A stretch of DNA of 64,000 nucleotides from Anoplopoma fimbria (lineage: Eukaryota; Chordata; Actinopteri; Perciformes; Anoplopomatidae): contig NC_072462.1 of assembly GCF_027596085.1 (NCBI RefSeq), positions 18,223,421 to 18,287,420 of the forward strand, in the 5' to 3' direction. A program made the translations under genes and the position numbers. Within the stretch, counting starts at the first letter, position 1. Every line of letters starts with the position of its first letter. The notes below the pieces were generated by a model. The model was not told the DNA's origin, made no database searches, and saw nothing but the letters and a program-made list of their open reading frames with translations. This document shows, piece after piece, positions 11,132-23,999 of this stretch.

Positions 11132-13010
11132 GGCAAGACAAGTTTATTTGTATAGCACAATTCATTAACAAAGGAAATCAAAATATAAAAAAATAGAAGA
11201 AGGAAAAATAGTAAAAAACATTAAGTGCTCAAAAGAATAGATACCTTTTTCAAGGAAATTGATACGTTAAGAATAGAGAAATAAACACAGGATAGCTGAA
11301 CAAGATGGTTAATCTTTCGCCAAACAGCAGAACACCTTTTTAAAGATGCCTGTTTGCAGAGCATCAAGACAGCTGGTACTGTAGACGGTGTACGTTGCTA
11401 TTCAATTTCCTCCAGAGTGCTGCAGTCAAAAGTAAACAAATTCATTGCATTTCTCAGTGATAAGGTGTTCTGATGCCAGGAAGTCCTTCTCAGTTCAACA
11501 TTCTTTACCTGTTGATGATTTAATACCAGCAAATACAATGGCATCAATGACATTCTCAATTTTGTAATTAAAATAGTTTAGAAAGTCCTTCACAGAGGGC
11601 AAGGCAAAGGTATGCAGATCAATGGTGCATTCTTAATGGAAGAATGCACCATTTCTCTGCATACCTTTTGCATTCCCTCAGGAATTCTCCCTGAGGGACC
11701 GCTTTATAACAGTTGTTAATCTTGTTTGGACTTTAGGAGTAAGAGACAAATTAGGCAAAACACAGGATGAATCAAGATTAGTTGGGACGACCATGGAAAG
11801 GCTTGTGGGTGGGCCTATCTATGTGCTGAATCAATCCATTGCAACCGAAAACATCTTTAAATAAGGCTGCTCCTACTCTTCTTTCACCTCAGATTACATC
11901 TGTTAAATTGAAATTAGCAGACCCTAATTTAATAAGAGAAATTGCACTGCCACTTTCATCGGACCAGGTTTCTGTTTAAAACGATAATATCAAGTTTAAA
12001 GGTAGTGATAAGATCGTTAATTAAAACTGATGTTCGTTAGAGACCTCACATTAAGCAGGGCGAGCTTCAGATTATTTGTGACATGACTGAGGACAGATTG
12101 TACCTGACGAGGATTTCATGGTTGATTCATTTCCACCGTGAGCTGGGTGCATCTGCTCATTCTACTACTTATCAAAACGGAGATGGGACGTACAGTTGTT
12201 GAGTCTGCTCCTTGGCAGTGATGGAGCCTACCATAGGATGGGGTAGGTCCATGCCCAACAGAGGAAAATACTGGGGGGAGTAGAGGTGGGGGCATGGGCC
12301 CTGTATGTCCTAGGCATCTTCTCTCTTGTCTGTGCGTGGCAGATTTGCTCGGTGTTGATATGACTGGCAGTGTTTAGAGATGCAGCACTGGAAATCATTA
12401 GTTTCCAATTGCATCACATCCAGTTCCTTTATCCATGATCTAAGCTTGTCAGAGAGAACCCGAGGAGGGGAGGTAGGGGAGATGAGGCAAACATATGGTG
12501 ACCTCGCTGGCCTCATCAGTCTAACCAGCGCAGACAGGAGAGAGCTGTTTTCTCGTTCTGCTGTCTTCATTATCATCGAGGTCGGTGTCACAGAACATGC
12601 TTGTTTGGGGTGGAGGTAGACAACATGGCAGAGCTCCGTTTTATCGGGTGAGGCAGGGAAGAGGGAAGGGAGGAGGGTTTGGTTTTCAGCAAGTTGACGA
12701 CGTAGCTTTGATGTTTTGTCTTCGTGCCGATGAGGCTGCTTCAAATGAGGTTGCATCATCTAAGTCCTTGCCAATGGGTGTTGGAGGCAGAACCAATAAT
12801 GATCCATCATTACTTTAACTCCAAAATGGTTTGGGTGGAGCCCAGCTGTCCTGACTAGATACCTACATCCGCAGAACAAATCAAAGTTATCAACGTAGTA
12901 GATCCCTTTCAGACCACACGTTCCGCTGAGCCATGTGTTTAATGATACAAGTCTGCCAAACCTGTTATCCCTCTGTTGACCGTTGGCAGCGGTCCACAAT
13001 TAAACAACTG
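11132..13010 (-). mobile_element. Degenerate, internally deleted L2-like LINE
   Basis: Read on the minus strand, pieces of a LINE follow in the expected order. First is an ORF1 esterase (SGNH-type) C-terminal fragment at about 12999-12800, with the stretch VDNFDLF and the motif RTAGLHPNHFG, where the usual catalytic Asp of D-G-L-H is Ala. A linker follows. Next is an apurinic-type endonuclease start at about 12073-12035 (LALLNVRSLTN), and after a frameshift TETWSDESGSA near 11960 and GAALFKDVF near 11870. A short RT-region fragment comes next (DALQTGIFKKVF near 11350). The 3' end reads gtgctatacaaataaacttgtcttgcc in form, a tail shared by fish L2-type elements. Stops and frameshifts interrupt both ORFs, most of the reverse transcriptase is missing, and no target-site duplication is evident. 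The 5' boundary is approximate. The clade is from memory of family features. Confidence 0.7.
11606..11668. repeat. Near-perfect palindrome (29-nt arms, 5-nt loop)
   Basis: The left arm 11606-11634 and right arm 11640-11668 are reverse complements with two adjacent mismatches, separated by AATGG. The palindrome lies inside the LINE remnant. A second, smaller inverted repeat (TCCCTCAGG and its complement) follows at about 11674-11699. Confidence 0.9.
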
Positions 13011-14949
13011 GGCTTCCAGATTGCCAAAACCATTAAACTGTTCAATGAAATGATCGCCCTATAAACACAGCATTGACTTCTAAATGTTGAATAATTGGAT
13101 TCATTTTGGGGTGTTGGGATATGATTTTTTTCCGTATGTCATAGACCGTAGCACTGTGGAAGCAGTATGTTTTGACTCACATCTTGTATACCTTTTGCCT
13201 CATTCCTCATGCCTGTCTTGCCTTTTTTACATTCCCCCCTTGACCATACTTATCAGCACCCATCTAAATTCCTTTCATGGACATTCATACTCATTCATGG
13301 ACTGTGGGCTGTGTTGTTCCTGGACAAAGCTGGCTGAGCTGAGGATGTAAATGGCTCTCTAAGTGACTCTCCTTAAGAGTACGCACTTGTCTTTAGATTT
13401 AATATCATTCCGGCACGTAGAAATCTCAGTCACCTCACATGACCTCGCCGTTTGAGTTTCAGTGAGTGGGAAAAGTTATTGTGTCATTCAGAGTGGGCTG
13501 TTCATTTAAATCGTGTCAAGTTGAGTTCTGCATGGCTAACTCACCGGCGTTGGTAGATTGTCACAGAGTTCACAACTCTTTTCCGGTACTGATATTGTTG
13601 TTTTGAGTATGGCAATCTTCTGTAGAAACTTATGGCAGCGGATGAACACAGAGACATTGTGTTGTCTGGAACACTGCTGTTCTCTGTTTTTAGTCATAAC
13701 TAAAACATTAAAATATGTTTGATTTATTATTTGACCCTCACATCATCACCAATGCTTTGTTGAGATGTATGTTCATATAGATGTTGTACATGCTTTTGTT
13801 TTAAATATCTACTGAAATTTCTTGATTTAATCCAAAAATATGGCGCTCTCCCGAGGCAGGTTTTTAAAAAAGCCTCACCATCGCTGTGCTCCTTCTGCAC
13901 ACTCCCCACCCAGGCTGCACGTGTGTGTAACCTCCTGCTTTCAATTTCGGCACCTACAGTGTTTTGCTGTCATCCATGGTGCATGGTGTTTATGCGCTGA
14001 CAGCACAGACAGACAATTTATTTTCTTTATGCAATGCAGCACTATTCAATTGTCAAGCATATACATTGGATTAGTTTGAATAACTTTAATGTTCTTGAAG
14101 TGTGCACTATGCAGCTGTATGATCTAGGATAATAGAAGTATTGGATCGGAATAACTTGGATCTGGGGCTAAAAAACTTCATCGAGACCTCCCTAGCTGTC
14201 TTGCAGAGGTAGAGGTAGGCAGTGTGGCACGAGTGTTAAACTTTCCTGGTAACCTGGGCCCACCCCATAACTCACCGGTCGTTGGCTGTGCTTTAATTAG
14301 GGTGAAAATTATATCTGAGTAGATTCATATGTAAACTACAGTAAGTGTGCGAGACAAATTGCACTGGAAATGCCACATTAACATGTAATAAGACTGAACT
14401 AAGTAATCTCTAATTAGATTGCCCTTTTAGAAAGTCTGCGATCCTGTGAAAAACAACTTTTTAGGTCCCTGCTAAACCTTTTTAAACGCTGCTTATGATA
14501 CGAAACTATAACCCAGGTATTATATAGTGCTTAATGCAGGTGATAACATTTATTATACCTAACTTTATTCCTGCCTCTATTGGAAACAGCTTTTCCTTTT
14601 TTAATGATTATCTTCTTATACATATCACCCATTCACTGCCTCTTAACCTCCACTGATGGAATCTAAGGTTGTTTGTGCTTTTAATAGTTTCTCGTAAATA
14701 TGTACACACTTTGTTGAACTTTCGTATCAGATGTACATGAAAATTTCTTTTTTGCTTTTTATCTTATCACAAAAACCCAATAAATTATTCCTCGTATCCA
14801 TCATTTTTAAAACTAAAATTACCGCCTGGCGTTTGTATACCTATGCCAAGCAGACATCTTGCAATTTACATCCATGACTGTCCAAAATGTCATTACTTCA
14901 CCCTTTAACCCTGTTGGACACTGTCATAATCAGCATATTAATTCTTGAG
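13011..14949. other. Intergenic sequence, nothing recognised
   Basis: Ordinary AT-rich sequence with scattered short open frames. I see no exon, RNA gene or well-defined repeat. Confidence 0.5.
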
Positions 14950-15135
14950 TTCAGGCCAAAAACGTGCTTTGTGAAGTCACAGTGAACTTGACTTTTGACC
15001 ATATCTTTATGAGTTGACGTTTGTGCCAAATTTGAAGAAATTCGTTCAAGGTGTTCCTGAGATATGAGGTCGAAGCCTGGAGTTCACCATTTTGCTTTTT
15101 GGCCATCGCCATTTTCTTTGTTGCAACCAGAAGTG
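14950..15135. repeat. Fragment of dispersed fish repeat
   Basis: The stretch around gtttgtgccaaatttgaag and the following gttcctgagatatgagg resembles a repeat seen many times in perch-like fish genomes. The identification is from memory; there is no second copy in this window to confirm it. Confidence 0.35.
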
Positions 15136-16520
15136 ACACAAGAGGGTGGAGGACAACTGAACGCTGCATAATTAATTTGAAGGAAATCAAGAGAAGAATA
15201 CAACAGCCAGACCAATGACTCACACAGCAGCATGATAGAGAAGAGTCACCTTCAGTTTTAATTAGTCCAGCAGCCAATTTTAAAACAGAGATAGAAAAGG
15301 ATGGACTTGACTAATACTGACATATGACAGAAGTTAAAAGAGTGAAGGGGTCAGATTGGAGCTTTCACTTTACAGTTTGTTCACTCACGGTCATGACGCT
15401 TTTACTGGTATCCAAAATGTCTTAACTATGTTAACCGATCTCCACCTCGGCCTTAAAAACTGTAAAATGGACTGATTTTATGGAACATTATAAATGAAGG
15501 GGATTGATCCGTACATTATTCACGGGATTGTCTATTGATTCTCTTGATAGTGATCAGTGTTTTTCTGTTGAATGTGACTACTGCCTTTTTGATTTGTAAT
15601 ATCAGCATTTGAAGTAGTGTATAAAGTCTGCTTTATGTGAAGTATGTGCAACTGAATAAAAGAGAGGGGAATGACAAATAACATTAACATAAGAAGGGTA
15701 AAAATGTACAGGCTAACACACATTCTTAAACCAATATCAACATACTGAAACCAACCCAAAGCTCAGCTCCAGGATGAATGAATGCAATAATATTAAACAG
15801 ACATGTCTCCAGATGTAATGGTATCAGTTATCTACACATTGTCGTTTCAGGTACCAGATCAGACACACATGCCTCCTCTTAATAACATCATGCATGGATC
15901 TGGTTTCTGGAGACAAAACAAAAACTAAGCTACAAACAAAACCAAACCCAAACCAAACAGCACTTTACAAAATGTTACTATACATATAATACCTCCAAAT
16001 CAAACTCTGCATTTATATACAATACAAAACTGCTTTTAACTCTTCTCTCCTAGAATCTATATTTGCTGACATGTGGTACAGAGCATACAGCAACTCTTAT
16101 AAAAAGCAACAAAGCGCAAAAAAGTACAACAAATACAACAATAAAACATGATGAAGTAATGAAGGAAATATAAAACAAAGTAGATGGTGTATTGAAGAAG
16201 GGAACTAAACCTCAATTAAAGACAAACAAAATACATTAAAGTTAAACAACAATATCAAGTTCACATTTTCCCCTTTTATAACTATGCTGTGGTGTCGTGG
16301 CAAATAATGTCTTGTTGTGGTCCGTTGCCTAACACTCTCTGAGTAATGGAAACAACAGAGGCTGAACTATCTGGTTTGGTGAGAAGCAGTTCATCAGCAG
16401 TCCAAGTCTGTTTTCTGCACCCCCTTTTTTCCTTCCCCCCCCTCCAACCCTCATTCCCTCCTCATTCTGAAGGCATTCAGGTGAGTTTCTCTTTAGTTCA
16501 TTGAAAACACCCAGCACCTC
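15136..16520 (-). other. Probable TMEM132 3' UTR and downstream flank
   Basis: This directly follows the TMEM132 stop codon on the minus strand. It is A/T-rich with GT-rich stretches and no conserved frame. No strong AATAAA lies close to the stop; the nearest candidates on the minus strand are ATTAAA near 15256 and AATAAA further out, near 14570 and 14550. The mRNA end therefore cannot be fixed from sequence alone. Confidence 0.4.
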
Positions 16521-17603
16521 CTATGCAGTGTTCTTAATTGCATTCTCATTAAGCTTTTCCATGTAGTTCCTAAGATCCTGTGAGTCCCCAAGCTCGATGT
16601 CCGGACATACCCATTTGATCTCACTGGTCTGCACTAGTGCTAATGGGCTGAGCACAGGGCATCCATTACTGGACTTGACATTGGAGAAGGTGGTGAACTT
16701 CACCCTCTTTCTCTTGGTGGTGGGTGAGTTAAGGGACTCGTTCCTGTGATCCCTTCCACTCGAACTACAGCCTCCAACACCGATATTTCCACGCTGAATG
16801 CCCCCGTTCAGTAACTGACTACCCTCCTCTAGGGCCCCGCCCAGCTCGTCTTGCTGCTGCTGCTGCAGACACAGCCCCTCGTCTTGGCCCAGCCATACCC
16901 AGTCGTGGGCGTGAGGCATTGCCTCTGGGGCCTCCAGGGACAGATGCTTGCTACGGTACTTGTATGCATAAGAAATGCAGTTAATGAGAAAAACCAGGAT
17001 CGCCAGGCAGAAGACTCCCAGCAGGGCATACATACCAATCTCCAGGTCCGTCAGGCCTCTTCTGGATGGTAACAAGTCGTCATCAGTGCTGCGGCTACGA
17101 GGCAGCTCTGCCTGGTCCGGATATTCAGAGAACTCATTTGGGACCTTGGCGCCGCTGTCCGCTGATAGACGGCCCCCATTAGGTCTCACTGGGACATGGC
17201 CCCTGATTGTAGTGGCTCCGCGGTTGATTAACCCAGTTTCCACGTCTGCGATAGACCCGCCATAATATGGAGGATCAGGACGCGTTCGCCGGTCTCCTGG
17301 TTGTCTGTATTGCTCCTCTTGCTGACCAAACCTTGTCTGTATGTTTGCCATTCCAGTAGCTAACATGGTGCGTCGTTTTCCCTTCTGGCACACCTCCGAT
17401 GAGCTCATTTCAACACGCACAAGCAAACCCTGACCCTCCCCCTTGGCAACAATGATTGGCCATTTCCATGCCGAACTTCGCTGCACCGCCACCACCTGTT
17501 CATCCAAAGAGGTGGCTGTCAGGGTAAAATGGGCAGGGTTGAAGTTGTCCAGAGCAGTCATGGATCCATCACTAAACTGGAGCCAAGCGCTGATAAGCGA
17601 CTC
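16521..17603 (-). CDS. tmem132: TMEM132 family protein, last coding exon (exon 9)
   Basis: This exon has 361 codons including the TAG stop, entered in phase 0 after acceptor ccttag. It begins ESLISAWLQFSDGS, the family's conserved end of the last ectodomain (ATSLDEQVVAV, KWPIIVAKGEGQG, CQKGKRR follow). A variable, probably disordered juxtamembrane linker comes next. The near-invariant segment LTDLEIGMYALLGVFC and ILVFLINC forms the single transmembrane helix (about 16968-17036). The cytoplasmic tail has HAHDWVWLG, a Q5 run, SPTTKRKRVKFTTFSN, EIKWVCPDIELG and the end LRNYMEKLNENA. TMEM132 proteins are type I neuronal surface proteins with Ig-like ectodomains, linked to cell adhesion and actin regulation; their molecular role is poorly defined. 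The [13 protein letters not shown] ectodomain and an LLNGG stretch favour the B/C/D branch; the exact paralogue is unresolved. The six exons encode 708 residues in total. Confidence 0.96.
   Translation of the reverse strand, partial: ESLISAWLQFSDGSMTALDNFNPAHFTLTATSLDEQVVAVQRSSAWKWPIIVAKGEGQGLLVRVEMSSSEVCQKGKRRTMLATGMANIQTRFGQQEEQYRQPGDRRTRPDPPYYGGSIADVETGLINRGATTIRGHVPVRPNGGRLSADSGAKVPNEFSEYPDQAELPRSRSTDDDLLPSRRGLTDLEIGMYALLGVFCLAILVFLINCISYAYKYRSKHLSLEAPEAMPHAHDWVWLGQDEGLCLQQQQQDELGGALEEGSQLLNGGIQRGNIGVGGCSSSGRDHRNESLNSPTTKRKRVKFTTFSNVKSSNGCPVLSPLALVQTSEIKWVCPDIELGDSQDLRNYMEKLNENAIKNTA
16968..17036 (-). other. tmem132: TMEM132 transmembrane helix
   Basis: A 23-residue hydrophobic segment starts GMYALLGVFCLAIL and ends INCISY. 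Basic residues follow (KYRSK), so the C-terminal side is predicted to be cytoplasmic. This is the most conserved part of the family. Confidence 0.93.
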
Positions 17604-18324
<721 letters not shown>

Positions 18325-18892
18325 TTAAGATCCAAGATGACTGTGAATAAAGAGGAAGAGCCAACTTGGTAGCAGACATTGTTGTTGACAATGATGTCTC
18401 TAAAGATGATAAGATGTCTCATCCCTGAGAGCCAAAGCATGCACTCTCATTTGAGTTTTATCGAGAATTGCCTTTGTGGTTCCTTCTTCCAATGGTCCAC
18501 AGCTTATAAAATGTTACCTTTGTTTAGTACTATAAATTAAGTCTTAAAGAAAAAAGCAAATGTAACACAAAAATACATATATTTATACCAATGCTCAAGA
18601 AAAAAGGCTGCTATCGTCATGATGACTTAATTTGTCCAAGGCTTTTAAAAACCAAATCCCTGTTGGAAAAATAATTGGGATTTATCATTTGACAATGCTA
18701 TTGTGTACATTTACAGTTATTCAGACAGCGTAATGACTTGGTAAGGGTTAGGGAAATATCCTGTTTGGCGTAAAAATGTTAATGTTAGTAGACCTTCATA
18801 GAAATGTGATTTAATGGATACGATAGTAAGCACTTAGTTAAGGTTAGGAAACAGCTGTTCTCATGGATAAAATAAACAGAATGACACAAAAG

Positions 18893-19327
18893 CAGTGCTG
18901 TAAACTTACTAAGTACATTTATCACCTTAATACTCCACTAAATCTCAGAGGCAAATATTGTACTGATTATTCCACTTCTATTATTAGATAACTTAGATTA
19001 CTAACTACTTTACAGATTAAATGATTAATTAAAAACAAAATCAAATGAATTACTTTGCATTATTATATATTAAAAATAAAAAGAGCTCCACCTTTACCAG
19101 CTGCAACTTTAAAGTGATGAACACACACACATTAATGCATCAATAAATATGATCCAGTTATAAAATATATAGGATTCTGAAATACTAGTACTATAATAAA
19201 ATAATAGTACTTTTTGTACACTATATTTTGCTGATACTTTGAACACCTGGAATGCACAACTATTATTTTCGCAGATTATTTTGACATTATTTAATTTTTT
19301 TGACAGTCAATACTTCTTCCACCATAG
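18893..19327. repeat. Non-autonomous DNA element, family B, near full length
   Basis: It begins CAGTGCTGTAAACTTACTAA with AGTACATTTA next, and ends in ATACTTCTTCCACCATAG. It includes the internal word TTTACCAGCTGCAAC and phrases such as CATTAATGCATCAATAA. This is a repeat typical of perch-like fish with related inverted ends. A partial copy lies at 50161-50457. Confidence 0.6.
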
Positions 19328-19347
19328 CTCATAAGTACCCTACCAAT

Positions 19348-19725
19348 GCGGTGTTCACACCAATCGTGACGCAAAGTCAGTGCACAGACACGAATGGACT
19401 CGAGTAGACGCAAAATCGCGCCAGTCAAGTAAGAATAACGCGACTCGAACATTGCAAATACTCGTATTCAAATAACTCAAAAACATGAATACGCAAAATA
19501 ACACGAATACGCTGTTTCGTGAAAAGTCTATCAGTGTTGAGATTCTTCTCCTGTCATCGTGACGTCCTGACGTTGTTGAAACAGAAATGGAGGAAAGAAA
19601 TATTGTAACCGTAGGTGTACACCCAGACCTCTACAATACCTCATATAAGTACAGAGACCAGACGAAACTATGTGTGAAAATGTATGTTTACAAACCATAT
19701 TTAGTAATAGAGACCACAAGCACAT
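19348..19725 (+). mobile_element. PIF/Harbinger-like fragment with truncated MADF reading frame
   Basis: A GC-rich tract starting gcggtgttcacaccaatcg, rich in CGCGA-type words and tandem cgaatacg/aatacgc words, precedes an ATG at 19587. The frame reads MEERNIVTVGVHPDLYNTS followed by YKYRDQTKL. This matches the beginning of a MADF/Myb-like DNA-binding domain (pattern LI..V..hP.LYd...YrD), which is the accessory ORF of PIF/Harbinger transposons and also occurs in host genes. The similarity ends after about 28 residues and the frame runs into unrelated sequence to the stop near 19725. No transposase and no convincing right terminus are seen. The MADF resemblance is seen in the residues; the transposon assignment is inference. 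Confidence 0.5.
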
Positions 19726-22013
19726 GAACTCTGCATAGATAAAGAAACATTGTGATATACTGTAAACAAACGCATACTAACATAAAAATGCCTTTAAACT
19801 CACATGCAAGCCAGAGGCGTGAGCGTGTAAATAGTTATGATTATTGTTATGAGATGAGAATCCCTCCCATCCGCTCCAATTAGGGCTTCAGTCTCTCCTC
19901 CAGCCGCCTCCTCATGGCCGCATTTACCAGCCATAATGAACTGTCAGCACTGATCACTGCCTCGTTTGTACAGCCCCTTTTTCCTTGTTTTCCTCCCTAT
20001 GGTTTACCTTTTTTTCATTTTCCCTTTTGCCTCCCATACAGTGAAACTGATATCCTTGAATGTTAGACACAACTAAATCATCTTAGTCTCAAAACACTGG
20101 AATTTGGTTTAACCTCACCTCTGAGATGAGTGCAAAGGTTAAACAGGTAGACTGGTGGTGACTACACTCTTATTAATAAGCATGCACACTTAGCAATAAT
20201 GCAAAATGTCAAAATATATGGGCTACTGGGTTGCCAAAAATGTTAAATGAAATCGAGCTGAATAAAAATAATGCTAACTAGGATTATAAGCAACTGAACC
20301 AGTGCCTAAGTTCAAGAAGTCGTGTATAACCTTCTCTTATCTGTAGAAGCTTTCCAACTTCCTAAATAATCTTTTTTCTCTTAAGATAACAGTAAGTAAA
20401 ATCTATAACCCCCTACAGAACTCCAAGAAGCCAAGAGCATTTTTTACATCCCTGAAATAGATCAACAATCCTTCCAACCATTCTCAACTACACACTAACA
20501 AATGTCCAGACTTTGTGCTGCTCTCCTCTCAGAGATGTCAAGGCTCCTTTCCTTGATTATGTGGAAGTGGTCAGACCCCTTCTCCTCCCCTTTATCAGAG
20601 TCCTTTGTTCAATTTCCAAAGATGTCGTCTTTCCCTTCAAACCCATTAGAGACTTTGGCCTACATCCATAGTCGAGAAATTCCCCCACCAGTGCACAGAC
20701 AGAACTCTTCCTCACACCAGTCCCAGATTTTACAGGTTGCTTTATTCCACCACCAGAGAGCAATTAAAGACCCCTTCAGGGCATCCTTCTTTCTATTCAA
20801 AGCTGTCTTCTCTTGTATTATTTCTTTCCAAATCTCAGAGGGCTCTCACTACCTGACTGCACAAAATCCTGTTTGGACCAGGATCCAGCTGAATGCAACC
20901 AACAATGTTACAAACGGCCTGGCGTTGGAAAGACCATGTCTCTGTGACTCATCATACTGAGACGTTTTGCATGCAAGTAGTCTATGCATAACATGTCAGA
21001 AAGAAATGGGATTCATTCCTCTTCTTCTGATACACCATTGAAGTTGCAGCCCAGTATATTAATGATCACATTACCAATTCTATGCCCAGTATGGAATCGT
21101 TTAATACCTTAGTGGCCTTTTGAAATCCTTGGCTTTCATTAAATTGTCAAATCAAAGTCTTTCATTGTAATTCTGAACAGTTTGATCAAAAATAAAACTC
21201 CTAATATGTTATGTATTCAAAGCCTTTGGAAATCTGGGCTTTATTACTGGTAAATGGATGATTGAGGCAGAAATCCTTCCATTCTTTTGAAAGAAAGAGC
21301 TCTCAAGTTCACATTTTGCTTCTCACAATGTCCATATCTGCTATTTTTGTGTCTCTCAACCTGCACAGGAACATACAAAAGGCCAATACTATTATTAAAA
21401 TATGTACACACTTGCAGCTGCATTACCACTCAATAATAAGGTTACACTAAATGAAAGAAGGTATACTCACAATATTATCTAGAGTGGCCCTAAATAATTG
21501 AAAACCATTGCTACCTGGAATGGTAGGAAGATATTCACGATGTACTCAATTATTTGCTTTGGAAAATGTTACACAACAGCTTGGTCTTTGGAGACATTTG
21601 AGCTGAGGTGCCTAGAAGGAGCCAATCAATTGAGGCTTGTAGCCGTCCTTCATAATAACTGTCAATGAAAATATGGGGAAACAAAGGTTACAGGAAATGG
21701 ATATATTGGTTTTTTTAGGAAAATAAGAAAAAGCCACTGGAATACGAAACGCTAGTGTTTCATGGAGCTAAGTTCATGCTTTGCTTTGGCTATTTCAGAA
21801 AGTGTTTGAATGATTTCTCTGGATTAAGCCAAAAGCTTTTGTGCTTCAAGAACATGTTCCAGAATGATTTAACCTTTTCACAGACCACTTGAGCAGCATA
21901 CCAAGCTGACACTTACAGACTGTTGATTACATAGAAGATACATTAAATATCAAATCATGTCTGCATTCAGTAACCTTTATGTTCATTACATAATTTGCAT
22001 TCCAGGGTGTTAT

Positions 22014-22361
22014 TAGAGCTGCACTATTAATCCAAATTTGGTCAAAACCACAAGTGGCTTTCTGCAATTTTCAAAAGGAGACGCAATAATCAATAATAAA
22101 GGAGAAATGTGTAAAAATAAAATTTTAAATGTATTATTGTCGTGCAGAAGAGATGTCCTGGTCTACATATCATATGCAGACTTAAGAAAACATCTTTGTT
22201 TGGTAAAGATCCCTGCAAGAATCACCCCATAATCATTTAACATGTTTTTCAATGAGAATAAGAATAATAATGTAAAAATGCACAGTCACTCTAGTACCAC
22301 AAATCCTACATTCATTGCAATATCACTCGAAATAAACGTTTTCCAAATTGTTCAGCCCCAC
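22014..22361. repeat. hAT-like non-autonomous element with imperfect inverted ends
   Basis: It starts TAGAGCTGCACTATTAATCC and ends AAATTGTTCAGCCCCA. The ends are imperfect inverse copies (AGAGCTGCA versus GGGGCTGAA). The form matches a common fish element beginning with the words AGGGCTGCACGATTAATCG. No 8-bp target duplication is obvious. Confidence 0.5.
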
Positions 22362-23999
22362 ATATTATAGGTAGGAGCATATATAATGTATAATTCACTG
22401 TGTTAGAGCTAGATCAAGCTGCTTTTTATAGTAAACAAATGACAGGACATTATTCCTTCATTATTATGCTATATCTCTAATGGGTTGAATTCACTTTTAT
22501 TTTTACAGCCCCTCATTCGTTACTGCAGTGGTTACACTTGGATGTCAGCATCAACCATTGGAAAGTACTTGTGTTTGAAGTTTGACCTAAAATTGATCTG
22601 AATTAAACAAATGTCACATCCTCCTTAATACAATTGTAAATACGCATGAGTTCACTTAATGTGTAAAATCAAGGAAGTGATGGAGTGAGTAAGTACAAGA
22701 ATACATTTTATACTAAGGGTAAGATTGTTTTTGCCTTTTGCAAATGTTCTGCTCATATGTACTCTGTATATTCATTTTAATATATTCATTAAATGTATTT
22801 GCCAATGAGAATCAAGCTGCTACTGCCACCATGGCCAAAAAGAAAAAAATCTGTACCTCTTTTGATAGCTATTTCATCCAAAAAGAAAGAAATCCCAAGC
22901 TTTATGGCCACAGCCATTCCAAACAGTCAATATTTCTCTCAAATGCAAACTATAGCTTCAAGATTACCTGGAATTTTAGCCTAAAAATGATCTTCCAACC
23001 TTCCTTAACCAGTCTTGATGATATCTTAGAAGCTTTACAAATGTAGTTTATTGTTGCAGGTCTGCATTATTTGATTCAACCCCTGTACTGAAGCAATCAT
23101 GCACACAGTACACTTGTGAATCGGTCTGAGCTGACTGTGTCAAAATCAGGGTCGGATTTGTATCTGGTGGTGAAGATGGAGCATTTAAGGCTTTCAGAAG
23201 GCCAAGGAAGTGTTGAAATACAGATTGTTAAATGCCCCATAGTGCCATTCCCCCATCATTCCACTGTATAACATCTGCACAGATCAGTAAGATGTAAATC
23301 TACCACATGATAACTTTGAAGTGAAACGAGCGATCAAAAATTGCACACATTTTCAGTTTCTCTATTTTCCCATTTCTTCAGTATCAGGCAAAAAAAAAAA
23401 AAAATCAATCTCACATATCTTTCTAGTCCTTCAATTTAAAATGTGTGTCCTGGCCAACAGTGAAACAGCACTCTATCTCTCACACATGTAGTCACTCCTG
23501 CAGTGCTCACAAACTATTCTATTGATAAATAAAGAGAAGGAGATTATGAATCCAATCCACTGCGTCAACGATGTGTTGTTCTGTGTTGTGCTATCTTGTA
23601 AATGCCACATTGATGTTGATTTACGGTGCCGGTGGGCACATGTGTCGTCCTAAGCGAGCATCTGGTTGTAGTATAATGTAAATAGGGTTCTGAGTGTTGT
23701 GTGTCAAGGAGGACGGGGGACGGTGAGAGGGAGGGAGAGAAAGAGTGAAAGACGTGCCATGACACCACGTTTCTCTGTTAGCTCATGATAGGCTTAAGTA
23801 TTTGAGCTATGCTGCAATCAATGTAGTTGCTTTTGTAACTGTTGTTTTTGTCCACTGCCAAATCTGCAGTCACTCCTTGTCTTTTTTAAGCCTTCAGAAT
23901 ACGTGGGACAGCATTAGCACTCATTCAGAAACGGTTACCTGATGAATGGAAGTCCAACATACACTTTACTTTTAGACATGTTTCTATCATCACAAACTC

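Noticed and set aside
12310..12759. 149-codon minus-strand open frame
   Set aside because: It lies between the esterase and endonuclease fragments of the decayed LINE and is best explained as LINE linker sequence, not a host gene.
20502..20960. 152-codon plus-strand open frame in intron 7
   Set aside because: No similarity to a known family and no splice context.
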